Assembly (NCBI RefSeq): GCF_026248825.1
Contig: NZ_CP110973.1
Location: forward strand, 6,035,501-6,099,500
Direction: 5' to 3'
Length of the DNA stretch: 64,000 nucleotides
Source: Larkinella insperata
GTDB taxonomy: Bacteria > Bacteroidota > Bacteroidia > Cytophagales > Spirosomataceae
Made by a program: the position numbers and the translations under genes. The notes under the pieces were generated by a model. The model searched no databases. It was not told where the DNA came from and saw only the letters and a list, made by a program, of their open reading frames with translations. Positions 1 through 7,922 of the stretch are shown here, in pieces (the stretch's first letter is position 1; each line of letters opens with the position of its first letter).

Positions 1-810
1 TATTATACGGGCTATCCGTGGACGCTCAACCGTGAGCCCTCGGCGGTGCAGTGGCACATCCGCATCCTGGGCGCGTCGCGCATTCTGCAACTGCTTTGTT
101 TTTCCCTCTGCCTGATGTTCCGCCAGCGCCAGCTCGCGGTATCCGAAGCCGTCGAGCAAACCCGCCGGGAACAGCAGCTGATTCAGCAACGGCTGGAAAC
201 TCAACTGGCTTTTCAGCGGCTGGAACAGGAAAAAACCCAGGTTCAACTCCGGGCGTTGCAGGCCCAGGTCAATCCCCATTTTCTGTTCAACAGCCTTAAT
301 TCCCTGTCGTCGCTGATTGACGACAACCCCGAACAAGCCAGCCAGTTTGTCGATCAGTTGAGCCAGGTCTACCGGTATTTGCTGAAAGCCAACGAACAGC
401 CGCTGACCACCCTGGCCCGCGAACTGGACTTTATCCAGTCGTATTCCCATTTGCTGAAAACCCGTTACGAGCGGGGATTGACGGTAGCCGTGCGGGTCGA
501 CCCGGCTTATGCAGCCTGGCAACTGCCCCCGATGACGCTGCAATTGCTGGTCGAGAACGCCGTCAAACACAACGTTATCCTGGCCGCGCAGCCTTTACAA
601 ATCGATATTCAGACGGACGACCAGGGTCACCTGGTGATTCAAAACAACCTTCAGCGCAAGCGGACCAAAGTGCTGTCGAATGGCGTCGGGTTGTCGACCA
701 TTCTGGCGCAGTACCAAAAACTTCACCACGCGACACCCGAAGTCATCGAGGCTCCAACCACGTTTACGGTCCGGATTCCCCTGATTGAACCCGTTCCCGA
801 ACGGGTTTAA
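1..810 (+). CDS. LytS/YehU-type sensor histidine kinase, 5' end outside window
   Basis: The frame is open from base 1, so the true start lies upstream; 269 residues are visible. A hydrophobic segment near visible residues 27-38 looks like the last membrane helix. A Q-rich coiled-coil linker follows, then the His_kinase (PF06580) core with QVNPHFLFNSLNSL, whose phospho-acceptor His is near residue 93. The ATP-binding part shows the N-box LLVENAVKHN and a short GVGLSTI motif. This family senses a signal at the membrane and phosphorylates a LytTR-type response regulator; that partner would lie to the left and is not seen. The stop codon overlaps the stop of the convergent next gene in a shared TTAA. 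Confidence 0.9.
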   Translation, partial: YYTGYPWTLNREPSAVQWHIRILGASRILQLLCFSLCLMFRQRQLAVSEAVEQTRREQQLIQQRLETQLAFQRLEQEKTQVQLRALQAQVNPHFLFNSLNSLSSLIDDNPEQASQFVDQLSQVYRYLLKANEQPLTTLARELDFIQSYSHLLKTRYERGLTVAVRVDPAYAAWQLPPMTLQLLVENAVKHNVILAAQPLQIDIQTDDQGHLVIQNNLQRKRTKVLSNGVGLSTILAQYQKLHHATPEVIEAPTTFTVRIPLIEPVPERV

Positions 811-1598
811 GAATCCCCTTTTTGGGCCATCTCCGCGCGGCCCTGCGTCCCGAAGATGGAATGAACGAGCTCCTGCATCCGGCGGAAATGCGTGCCCTCC
901 CAATAGATTTTTCCGCAGGTGGGACACTGAAAAAATGTCTGCTGAAACGCCTGCACCAGCGGAGGCAACTGGTCGAAAACGGTTTCTTTCGCCACCGGCT
1001 GAAGCAGCCCGTTGCAATTCATACACCGTTGAAAAGGCTTCAGGTGCTTGTCCAAACCAAACCGGTCTGCAATTTCATGAAGCTGTTGACGGGGTTGCGT
1101 ATGACGAACGAAATACCCGTATTCAACGGAATTGCGCATCAACAGGCCCCGGTCGCGGGTCAGCAGTACCCGGTTTTCACTGGCGGACACGCGCGCCAGC
1201 TCCGGATCAGCGTAATCATTTCGGTAAAGCGTATCGAAACCGAGCATTCGCAGATAGCCCGCCAGCTTACCCAGGTGGCAATCCAGCACAAACCGGAGCT
1301 CGGATAAAGGTTTGGGCAGCACCCGGGAGAGCGACGATACCTCTAAGATATTAAACGTGGCGGGGTAAACACTCACAAAATCACCAGCTTCCACCCCCAC
1401 CGAAAAATCGACCGACTGGCCGTTGACCAGCAGTAACCCGACTTCCGGATGCGGTACCCCGAACAATTCAATGGTATCTTTCACCGACATCCGGTGCAGA
1501 AACGACCCTTCAAACGCTGTTTGTTTCCGGTCCGCAGGCAGAAAGTCGTTCAGGGAACCGTAGAAGCGAAACGTGGCCTTATACATGGCGGGCATCAT
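807..1598 (-). CDS. Ubiquitin-like (Ub-Mut7C) + Mut7-C PIN-like RNase domain protein
   Basis: 263 residues. Residues about 5-85 resemble the Ub-Mut7C beta-grasp domain (PF14451). Residues about 95-175 match Mut7-C (PF01927), a PIN-like nuclease fold, with acidic motifs VLDCHLGKLAGYLR and LLTRDRGLL. The C-terminal part carries a zinc ribbon with CMNC and CPTC. Proteins with this layout are widespread but their RNA target is not established. The start is one of two adjacent ATG codons, with a third ATG four codons in. It begins 5 bp after the SDR gene stop, so the two are probably co-transcribed. RNase activity is inferred from the family only. Confidence 0.85.
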   Translation of the reverse strand: MMPAMYKATFRFYGSLNDFLPADRKQTAFEGSFLHRMSVKDTIELFGVPHPEVGLLLVNGQSVDFSVGVEAGDFVSVYPATFNILEVSSLSRVLPKPLSELRFVLDCHLGKLAGYLRMLGFDTLYRNDYADPELARVSASENRVLLTRDRGLLMRNSVEYGYFVRHTQPRQQLHEIADRFGLDKHLKPFQRCMNCNGLLQPVAKETVFDQLPPLVQAFQQTFFQCPTCGKIYWEGTHFRRMQELVHSIFGTQGRAEMAQKGDS

Positions 1599-1603
1599 TC
1601 CGG

Positions 1604-2332
1604 CTAGGTGGTTCCGTTCATTCTGCTAAACGCATTCCGCAGCTCATCCGGCGTTGCCTTCACCATGTGATCGCTGAACCCAAAGGAGATCTCGGTTTTC
1701 CCCTGCTCCAATTGATCGAACACCGCCTGAATAAAATCGCTGACGGGTGGAGCGTGATCGTGGAGTCCCTTGCCCCCCAGATCGGTATTTAAGGCGGGCG
1801 GAATCAGCTCGATCACTTCGATGTTTCTGGATTTCACCAGTGCCCGCAACGACAGCGTAAACGAATGAAAAAAGGCTTTGGTCGCCGAATAGACCGGTAC
1901 TTTGGTAAGCGGTACAAACGCCAGCCCGGAAGTTACGTTCAGGATGGACGTTAGCGCGGGTAGGTTTAGAAAAAGGGACGTCAGGTGCAGCGGGGCTTCA
2001 ATGTTGATCCGGATTTCATCGGTAGCCCGCTGAAAAAAATCCGCGTCGGCCATGTTAATCCACTGCTGAATCCCGGCGTTATTAACCAACACCGTCAGGT
2101 CGGGGTGTTCCTCGGCGATCCACTGGTAGAGTTCCTGCCGTTCCTCGGCCTTCGATAAATCGCAGACCCGGGTAATCACGGACGGCAACTGCTCCGAAAC
2201 CTCCCGGAGCGCGGCCTCCCGGCGACCGCAAATGATGACGGTATTATTCTCCTGAACAAAACGCCGGGTGAGCCCCAGGCCGATGCCCGACGCCCCGCCC
2301 GTGATCAGGATTTTGTTGTTTGAAAGATTCAT
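1604..2332 (-). CDS. SDR-family oxidoreductase (DltE-like)
   Basis: 242 residues, a single classical short-chain dehydrogenase domain. The N-terminal Rossmann motif TGGASGIG is at residues 11-18, NNAG is at 84-87, and the catalytic set is Ser135, Tyr148 and Lys152 in YSATK. The frame stays open 64 codons further upstream, but that extension is low in family character, so the ATG directly before the nucleotide-binding strand was chosen. The family reduces or oxidises carbonyl/alcohol groups with NAD(P)H; the closest theme is DltE-like enzymes of unknown substrate. It lies 5 bp before the Mut7-C RNase gene. The 226 bp upstream, up to the end of the repeat lipoprotein gene, hold no recognisable gene. 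Confidence 0.88.
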   Translation of the reverse strand: MNLSNNKILITGGASGIGLGLTRRFVQENNTVIICGRREAALREVSEQLPSVITRVCDLSKAEERQELYQWIAEEHPDLTVLVNNAGIQQWINMADADFFQRATDEIRINIEAPLHLTSLFLNLPALTSILNVTSGLAFVPLTKVPVYSATKAFFHSFTLSLRALVKSRNIEVIELIPPALNTDLGGKGLHDHAPPVSDFIQAVFDQLEQGKTEISFGFSDHMVKATPDELRNAFSRMNGTT

Positions 2333-2558
2333 GCTGCTGGTTTCTGGATGATCGGTGTTGTAACTTCCGGCCGGTTCAATAAGTTTTGCGCCCACGCCGG
2401 TTCGGCCGGCAAAACCGCTCAGACTGTTCGTAAACCACCAGAACCGGCCCTCCCTTGTTATCCAATGCCTTTCCTGGCTCGTTCCCGACAATCCCTCAAG
2501 TCCAGCGACAGGAAGCCGTACCAAGTGGGGCCGTTCTATTTAGATAGAGTGTCGCAGT

Positions 2559-5500
2559 TTATTTTTTGCCGCTCGTCCGGTTCGGCCAGACAAACGCTTT
2601 CAGGGGGCCGTCGTTCTGAGCGGCCAGAACGAGTCGGCGGCCGTCCGGCAGAATGACTTCGGCCAGTCCGCGCGCATCACCGCCGACCCAAAAACCGCTT
2701 TCCCGCGCCGGAATGGGCGTAAAGTTACCGTTGCCGTGTCCTTTCAGTAGCAGACCGATGGAGGCATCGTAACGGCCAGTGATCGCTTCGGTACCGTAAA
2801 AATTACCGCTGATGAGCAGGTCCAGTTTGCCGTCGCCGTCAAAATCCCGGGCCAGCAAGCCGTTGAGGGGCGCCTGTTGGGCCAGCGTCGGCAACGGGCG
2901 CAGGACAAACTTACCGTTGCCCCGGTTTTCGAGGTAAACACTCTGGAACGTTTCGCTTCTGGCCACGTAAGCCGTGCTCAGTTCTTCTTTCGTGAATACA
3001 TCAGTCAGTTTGGCTTTGGCGTAATCGGCGTACCGCGGAAACTTCTTACGCAGGTAATTCATCTGGCCCGTCATCTCGTCTTTGGGATGCACCGGATACA
3101 GCTCGTCGCCAATGTACTGACTAATCACGGGGTCAACAGTGCCGTTTTTGTCGAAATCACCGGCAAATACCGTCACCGGTTTTTCGGGCGACGTGCGCCA
3201 GTCGTTGTTCAGCCCGAGGTTTCCGGCCACGTAGTCCGGATCGCCATCGCCGTCGAAATCACCGGCCACCAGACTGCTCCACCAACCGTGGGTGTGCGTC
3301 AATCCGGTCGATTGGGTTACGTCCACTAATTGGCCCCGGTTATTTTTGAAGAAGGTCAACGGCATCCACTCCCCCAGCGCGATCAGGTCCGGCCAGCCGT
3401 CGCCGTCAAAATCCGTCCAGAGGGCCGAGGTCACCATGCCGAGCTTCGTCAACTGGGGGCAAACAGCCTGCGTCACGTCCGTAAACCGGCCACCGTCGTT
3501 GCGGAGCACGTAGCTTTGGGTGGGCAAGGGATACTTACCCGGCGCAAGCCGTCCACCGACAAACAAATCCAGATCGCCATCCCGGTCGAAATCCGCCGTC
3601 TGTACCGTCGAACCGCTGGATAACATGCGCGGCAGGGCTTCCGGGTCCGGCGAGAAATGGCCCTTCCCGTCGTTGCGGTACAACCGATCCTGGTAATACG
3701 GCGAATCGGGCGCAAATTCGCTGCTGCCACTGACCACGTACAGATCGCCGTCGCCGTCGCCGTCGGCATCAAACAGCAACGCGCCCAGATCCTCTTCGTA
3801 TTTTTTACCCTCGGTGAGCGCCCGGCTGCGGAATTTCCCGTCGGCTTCCGCGAAAAACAGCATTCCGGAGTGGTTGAACGCTCCACCCACAAAAAAATCC
3901 TCGCGTCCGTCGCCGTTCATGTCGCCCACCGCCAGACCGGGGCCGTTCTGTGAAAGCAGGTGTGGCAATAGCGGCTGAATTTTGAAATCAATGTAAAGCT
4001 CCTCCGTGTGTTTGTAGCGAATGCCGAGCGATTCCGAAACCTCGCGAAACAACGGCATCGGTGGTTCCTGAACCGGCAATTTTTCTGCAACAGCCGCCCG
4101 CTGATCGATGATCAGTACCTGATTCGCCTTAATTTGGGTCAGTAGCTGACTTTTCCCGTCCAGCCAGGTTACCCGGATGGAATCAACCTGCGAAACCTTA
4201 CCCAATCCGAAATGCAGTGTGTTCTCGACCGTCGACTGGTAACCGCGGTACGGTGAGTGTTCCAGAAACTGCTGCTGCTTGCCGTAGTAAACCGCTACTT
4301 TGGCGCCAAAGCCGTACCGATTGTTTGAGTTGCCCTTCAGCCGGATGCGCAGGTAGTGGTTTTTGGTCAGGTCGTTCGCCCGGTTGCGGTACACGAACGC
4401 TTGTTGATTCAGGTTGTTGATCACCAGATCCAGATCGCCGTCATTGTCCAGATCCGCGTAAGCTGCGCCGTTGGAATACGAGGGCGTATCGAAACCCCAC
4501 GGCGCTGACTGGTTGGTGAAGGTCAGGCTGCCGCCGTTGTTGCGGAACAGGTAATTGGGCACATGCGCGCCGTCCACATCGTGCAGAGCTTCGGTGAAAG
4601 TACGTCCGTCCACCGCTCCCGCCTGCTGCTGAAGCTGAAACTGCGCCATGCGGTAGACCACAAAATCGCGGTTGGTAATGTCTTTCGGGTAGCCATTGGT
4701 GATCATCAAATCCCGGAAACCGTCGTTGTCGTAATCGGCCAGCAGCGGGCACCAGCTCCAGTCGGTGGCCTGCACCCCGGCCAGTCGGCCGATTTCGCTG
4801 AACGTGGGGTGGTTCGCGCCCGGCGTAAAGCCGTTGTTGTGCTGGAGCGTGTTGCGCATAAACTGCGGCTCGTAGCCCGCCCGCAACTCGGACAGATAGC
4901 GGTCATAATTCATCAGCCCGAACATGTTCCGGCGTCGTTCGTTGCCCTCGGGCAGCATGTCCAGCGTGATGAAATCGGTCAGGCCGTCGTTGTCGATGTC
5001 GGCGGCATCCGTGCCCATCGCCGAGTAACTCTGGTGTTTGAAGTACTCCGTAATCTGGTTGGTGAAATACCGTTCGCCGGAGCCTTTGGCCTGGTTGATG
5101 TAAAGAATGTCATTGGACAGGTAATCGTTGGCGACGTAGACATCCGGCCAGCCGTCGGCATTCACATCCACAATGGAAATACCCAGTCCGTAGCCTTCCA
5201 GCTTGATGTTAGCGGCCTCCGAAACGTTTGCAAAATGCCCGTTGCCGTCGTTGCGATAGAGCCGGTCGGTACTGGGGGCCGAACCGTCGGTGAGCTTGGG
5301 GCGGATGACATTCGGGCCGGTTTTGCCCATCACGTTGGTCAGGATGTATACGTCCAGATCGCCGTCGCGGTCGTAGTCGAAAAAAGCCGCCTGGGTGCTG
5401 AAACCCGTATCGTCCAGCCTGTAGGAGTTGGCTTCTTCCCGAAACGTGAGGTTGCCCTGGTTAATGTACAGCTGGTTGGCGCGGTGTTCGGGTCCGTGGG

Positions 5501-5921
5501 GTCCCGACCGGCACACGTAAATATCCAGTAGCCCGTCGGCATTCAGATCAACCATTGAAATACCGGTCGCCCAGCCATCTTCCGTGTGGATTCCGGCTTT
5601 TTCGGTAATGTCTTCAAACTTGAAATTGCCTTTGTTGAGGTACAGCCGGGAAGGGGTCATGTTGCCGCCCAGAAACACGTCGGTCAGGCCGTCGTTGTTG
5701 ATATCGCCCAGACCGACGCCCCCGCCGTTGTAGAAATATTCGAATGTCAGGATGTTCAGCCGCTCGTCTTCTTTGAGCGTATTGGCAAAGTGAATACCGG
5801 TCTGCTCGGCGGGCAGCAACTCAAACAGTGCGCCCTCGCTGGGGGCATCACGTTTCGACTGACAACCCGCCAGCACCCCGATGGTCAGGAGAAACAGGTA
5901 TTTCAAAAGGAATTGATGCAT
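2559..5921 (-). CDS. Large FG-GAP/VCBS repeat lipoprotein with ASPIC/UnbV domain
   Basis: 1120 residues. The leader ends in a lipobox LAGC with Cys20, so it is probably a lipoprotein exported to the cell surface. Two blocks of FG-GAP/VCBS repeats (about residues 50-500 and 650-1090) carry some 14 calcium-type acidic motifs such as DINNDGLTD, DLDNDGDLD and DFDGDGKLD. Between them, about residues 530-610, is an ASPIC/UnbV domain (PF07593). The repeats should form beta-propellers. Such CRTAC/ASPIC lipoproteins often accompany SusC/SusD genes in Cytophagales and are thought to bind glycans or other polymers; the ligand is unknown. It is the last gene of a minus-strand series that starts at the sigma factor. 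The ATG at 5921 is the only start that keeps the signal peptide. Confidence 0.92.
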   Translation of the reverse strand: MHQFLLKYLFLLTIGVLAGCQSKRDAPSEGALFELLPAEQTGIHFANTLKEDERLNILTFEYFYNGGGVGLGDINNDGLTDVFLGGNMTPSRLYLNKGNFKFEDITEKAGIHTEDGWATGISMVDLNADGLLDIYVCRSGPHGPEHRANQLYINQGNLTFREEANSYRLDDTGFSTQAAFFDYDRDGDLDVYILTNVMGKTGPNVIRPKLTDGSAPSTDRLYRNDGNGHFANVSEAANIKLEGYGLGISIVDVNADGWPDVYVANDYLSNDILYINQAKGSGERYFTNQITEYFKHQSYSAMGTDAADIDNDGLTDFITLDMLPEGNERRRNMFGLMNYDRYLSELRAGYEPQFMRNTLQHNNGFTPGANHPTFSEIGRLAGVQATDWSWCPLLADYDNDGFRDLMITNGYPKDITNRDFVVYRMAQFQLQQQAGAVDGRTFTEALHDVDGAHVPNYLFRNNGGSLTFTNQSAPWGFDTPSYSNGAAYADLDNDGDLDLVINNLNQQAFVYRNRANDLTKNHYLRIRLKGNSNNRYGFGAKVAVYYGKQQQFLEHSPYRGYQSTVENTLHFGLGKVSQVDSIRVTWLDGKSQLLTQIKANQVLIIDQRAAVAEKLPVQEPPMPLFREVSESLGIRYKHTEELYIDFKIQPLLPHLLSQNGPGLAVGDMNGDGREDFFVGGAFNHSGMLFFAEADGKFRSRALTEGKKYEEDLGALLFDADGDGDGDLYVVSGSSEFAPDSPYYQDRLYRNDGKGHFSPDPEALPRMLSSGSTVQTADFDRDGDLDLFVGGRLAPGKYPLPTQSYVLRNDGGRFTDVTQAVCPQLTKLGMVTSALWTDFDGDGWPDLIALGEWMPLTFFKNNRGQLVDVTQSTGLTHTHGWWSSLVAGDFDGDGDPDYVAGNLGLNNDWRTSPEKPVTVFAGDFDKNGTVDPVISQYIGDELYPVHPKDEMTGQMNYLRKKFPRYADYAKAKLTDVFTKEELSTAYVARSETFQSVYLENRGNGKFVLRPLPTLAQQAPLNGLLARDFDGDGKLDLLISGNFYGTEAITGRYDASIGLLLKGHGNGNFTPIPARESGFWVGGDARGLAEVILPDGRRLVLAAQNDGPLKAFVWPNRTSGKK

Positions 5922-5950
5922 ACAGACCCGGCCTGAAACCTTCCGGAGTT

Positions 5951-6382
5951 TTAATGTTGATGAGCATCCGGCAGGCTGTCGGACGAAACCTTGGTAAAGA
6001 AGCGAATTTCGTAGAGCTGCTGGTTTTTACCGGACAAAAACGGCTTGTGGGTCTTTTTCAGCACCAGTTTTTCTCTGTCCAGCTTCAACACGGAAAAGCC
6101 GCTCAGAACCGTGCCGGCCGAATCGGTGTACACCAGTGAGTCGGCGGAAACAAGCTGGTACTTCAGGGCACGCTGCTGGCCGAACTTGTGCTCGGTCAGG
6201 ACACCGTCCTCGCTGTATTCAAACAGCGGCCAATGCTCATCCGGAACGTTCAGGGTTTCGGTAAAACCGTTGACGTAGTTAAAAATGGAATCGGTTTTCC
6301 AGACGCCCACCAGTTTCTGTTCGGGCGACTGGCAACCGCTAACCGCGAGTAGCAGGGCCAGCATTCTAAAAAACGCTTTCAT
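5951..6382 (-). CDS. Small lipoprotein, lipocalin-like (unknown function)
   Basis: 143 residues. The leader MKAFFRMLALLLAVSGC ends in a lipobox with Cys17. The mature part starts EQKLVGVWKTDSI, typical of the lipocalin-like small lipoproteins (for example DUF4923 or lipocalin_5-type barrels) common in Bacteroidota, but I cannot name an exact family. It lies 29 bp upstream of the large FG-GAP lipoprotein and just downstream of the SusD terminator, so the two lipoproteins probably form one unit. The C-terminus ends in a short His-containing tail (DAHQH). Confidence 0.75.
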   Translation of the reverse strand: MKAFFRMLALLLAVSGCQSPEQKLVGVWKTDSIFNYVNGFTETLNVPDEHWPLFEYSEDGVLTEHKFGQQRALKYQLVSADSLVYTDSAGTVLSGFSVLKLDREKLVLKKTHKPFLSGKNQQLYEIRFFTKVSSDSLPDAHQH

Positions 6383-6409
6383 GAATACGGGGGTACGGTC
6401 AAAAACAAA

Positions 6410-6438
6410 TCGCTCCGCCCGGCGTTCGGGCGGAGCGA
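6410..6438 (-). terminator. Intrinsic terminator/attenuator after SusD
   Basis: A perfect 12-bp GC-rich stem (arms 6410-6421 and 6427-6438) with a 5-nt loop is followed on the minus strand by a T-rich run (TTTGTTTTTG). It sits 9 bp after the SusD stop and 28 bp before the next start, so it may attenuate rather than fully stop transcription into the two lipoprotein genes. Confidence 0.85.
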
Positions 6439-6446
6439 CGAGAGAT

Positions 6447-7898
6447 TTAATAATTCGGATTCTGGATCAGAACCCCGTTGCTAAGGTCAATCTGACGCTG
6501 TGGCAGCGGGAAGTAATAGTGCTTCGGTTTGACGAAGGTCCGGCCGGGTTTAAACGGTCCGCGGTCTTTCTTGTAGTGGGCCACAATGTCAATCAGCTTG
6601 GCTTTGTCCCAGCGCATGAGGTCCTGGTGCCGCTCGTTTTCGCCCGCCAGCTCCACCCGGCGTTCGTGCATAATATCCAGCACCGTCGCGTTGGTTTTGG
6701 CTTTCAGACCCGCCCGGGTACGAACTGCGTTCAACTCGGCATCCCCGCTCTGCCCCGCCCGGATTTTCGCTTCGGCCACCAGCAGATACACATCCGCCGA
6801 CCGCAGGAAGGGCGCGTTCAGGCTCTGGCTCATGTCGCCCTCGGGTGTAAAGTTGGTGTATTTGCGGAAGGCATACCCCGTTACGCGCGTCAGGTCGGCC
6901 GTAAATTCGGTGGTTCCCTGCGGCCCCCGCTCCACCTTGTCGCCCGGCTTGAAAACCGAGTACGACAACCGCGGGTCGCCCGCTTCAAACTCGTCGACCA
7001 GATCCTTGACGGGTTCGTGAAAACCCCATCCGCCGAAGGACTGCGGGGTGTGGTAGTAGGCCGGGGAGTTGTCGGTGGTCCAGCCGGTTTCGTACTGCAG
7101 CGAATACAGAATTTCCGGGTTATTTTCGGTGGTCAACTGAAAGTTCTGTCCGTAGTCGCTGGCCAGTTTGTAAGCCGCGTTCGAGGTTACTTTGGTACCG
7201 GCCTCGATGGCTTGCGGCCATTTTTCCTCGTAGACGTACAGCTTCGTCAGGAATCCGTTGGCCGCCCCCTGCGATACCCGGCCCGCGTTGGCGGCATCGT
7301 AGGAAACCGGCAGCAGACTGGCCGCTTTTTGCCAGTCGGATTCCACCTGCGCCCGGACTTCGGCCAGCGTAGCCTTCGGCTTATTGTAGTTGTTGGCCAC
7401 CGCGTCGGCTTCCAGAATCAGGGGTACTTCACCGTAAATCAGCGAAAGCCGCCAGTAGACAAAGCCGCGCAGGAAATAGGCTTCGCCCAGCGAACGGTTC
7501 CGCAGAGCCTCGTCCATTTGGACTTTCGGCGCGTTGATCAACACGGCGTTGGCCCGCGAAATCACCTCGTATTTGGTCGACCAGGTCAGCAGCAGGTGCG
7601 AGTTCGACGCATCAAACGTGAAGAGTTCGAGGGGCGTTTCGTCGGCGTGGTCACCCGCGCGGTTCATGTCGTCCGAGCAGTTGTCGAAAGTATACTCCGT
7701 GTGGGCAAAACCGTCTTCGTTCAGCAGGGGCGCGTAAATGGCGTTGGTAGCCGCCACCACGTCATCGCCGTTCCGCCAGAACTGCGCCGAGGTTAGCTGA
7801 CCGTAGGGCGTCGATTCCAGCAAATCTTCTTTACATCCGGAAGCCAGCGCGGCAAAGGCGAGCATCCCGGCTATTCCAAGTATTTTTTTCATGTCCAT
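6447..7898 (-). CDS. SusD/RagB-family nutrient-binding outer-membrane lipoprotein
   Basis: 483 residues from the ATG at 7898 (the longer frame would need a TTG). The signal peptide ends in a lipobox LASGC. The N-terminal SusD part (ESTPYGQLTSAQFWRNGDD and AIYAP) and the long C-terminal RagB/SusD domain ending in RDTG-free FPLPQRQIDLSNG are typical. SusD proteins sit as a lid on their SusC barrel and bind the substrate at the cell surface. The SusC gene ends 24 bp upstream. The ligand cannot be deduced from the sequence. Confidence 0.95.
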   Translation of the reverse strand: MDMKKILGIAGMLAFAALASGCKEDLLESTPYGQLTSAQFWRNGDDVVAATNAIYAPLLNEDGFAHTEYTFDNCSDDMNRAGDHADETPLELFTFDASNSHLLLTWSTKYEVISRANAVLINAPKVQMDEALRNRSLGEAYFLRGFVYWRLSLIYGEVPLILEADAVANNYNKPKATLAEVRAQVESDWQKAASLLPVSYDAANAGRVSQGAANGFLTKLYVYEEKWPQAIEAGTKVTSNAAYKLASDYGQNFQLTTENNPEILYSLQYETGWTTDNSPAYYHTPQSFGGWGFHEPVKDLVDEFEAGDPRLSYSVFKPGDKVERGPQGTTEFTADLTRVTGYAFRKYTNFTPEGDMSQSLNAPFLRSADVYLLVAEAKIRAGQSGDAELNAVRTRAGLKAKTNATVLDIMHERRVELAGENERHQDLMRWDKAKLIDIVAHYKKDRGPFKPGRTFVKPKHYYFPLPQRQIDLSNGVLIQNPNY

Positions 7899-7922
7899 TA
7901 ACTTCTGAATCAACGAAATGAG

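Noticed and set aside
4563..5531. 322-codon plus-strand frame opposite the FG-GAP lipoprotein
   Set aside because: Val/Ile-rich shadow of the repeated acidic motifs.
6285..7796. 503-codon plus-strand frame opposite SusD
   Set aside because: It is antisense to a clear SusD gene, and its translation shows no domain pattern; it is a by-product of codon use.
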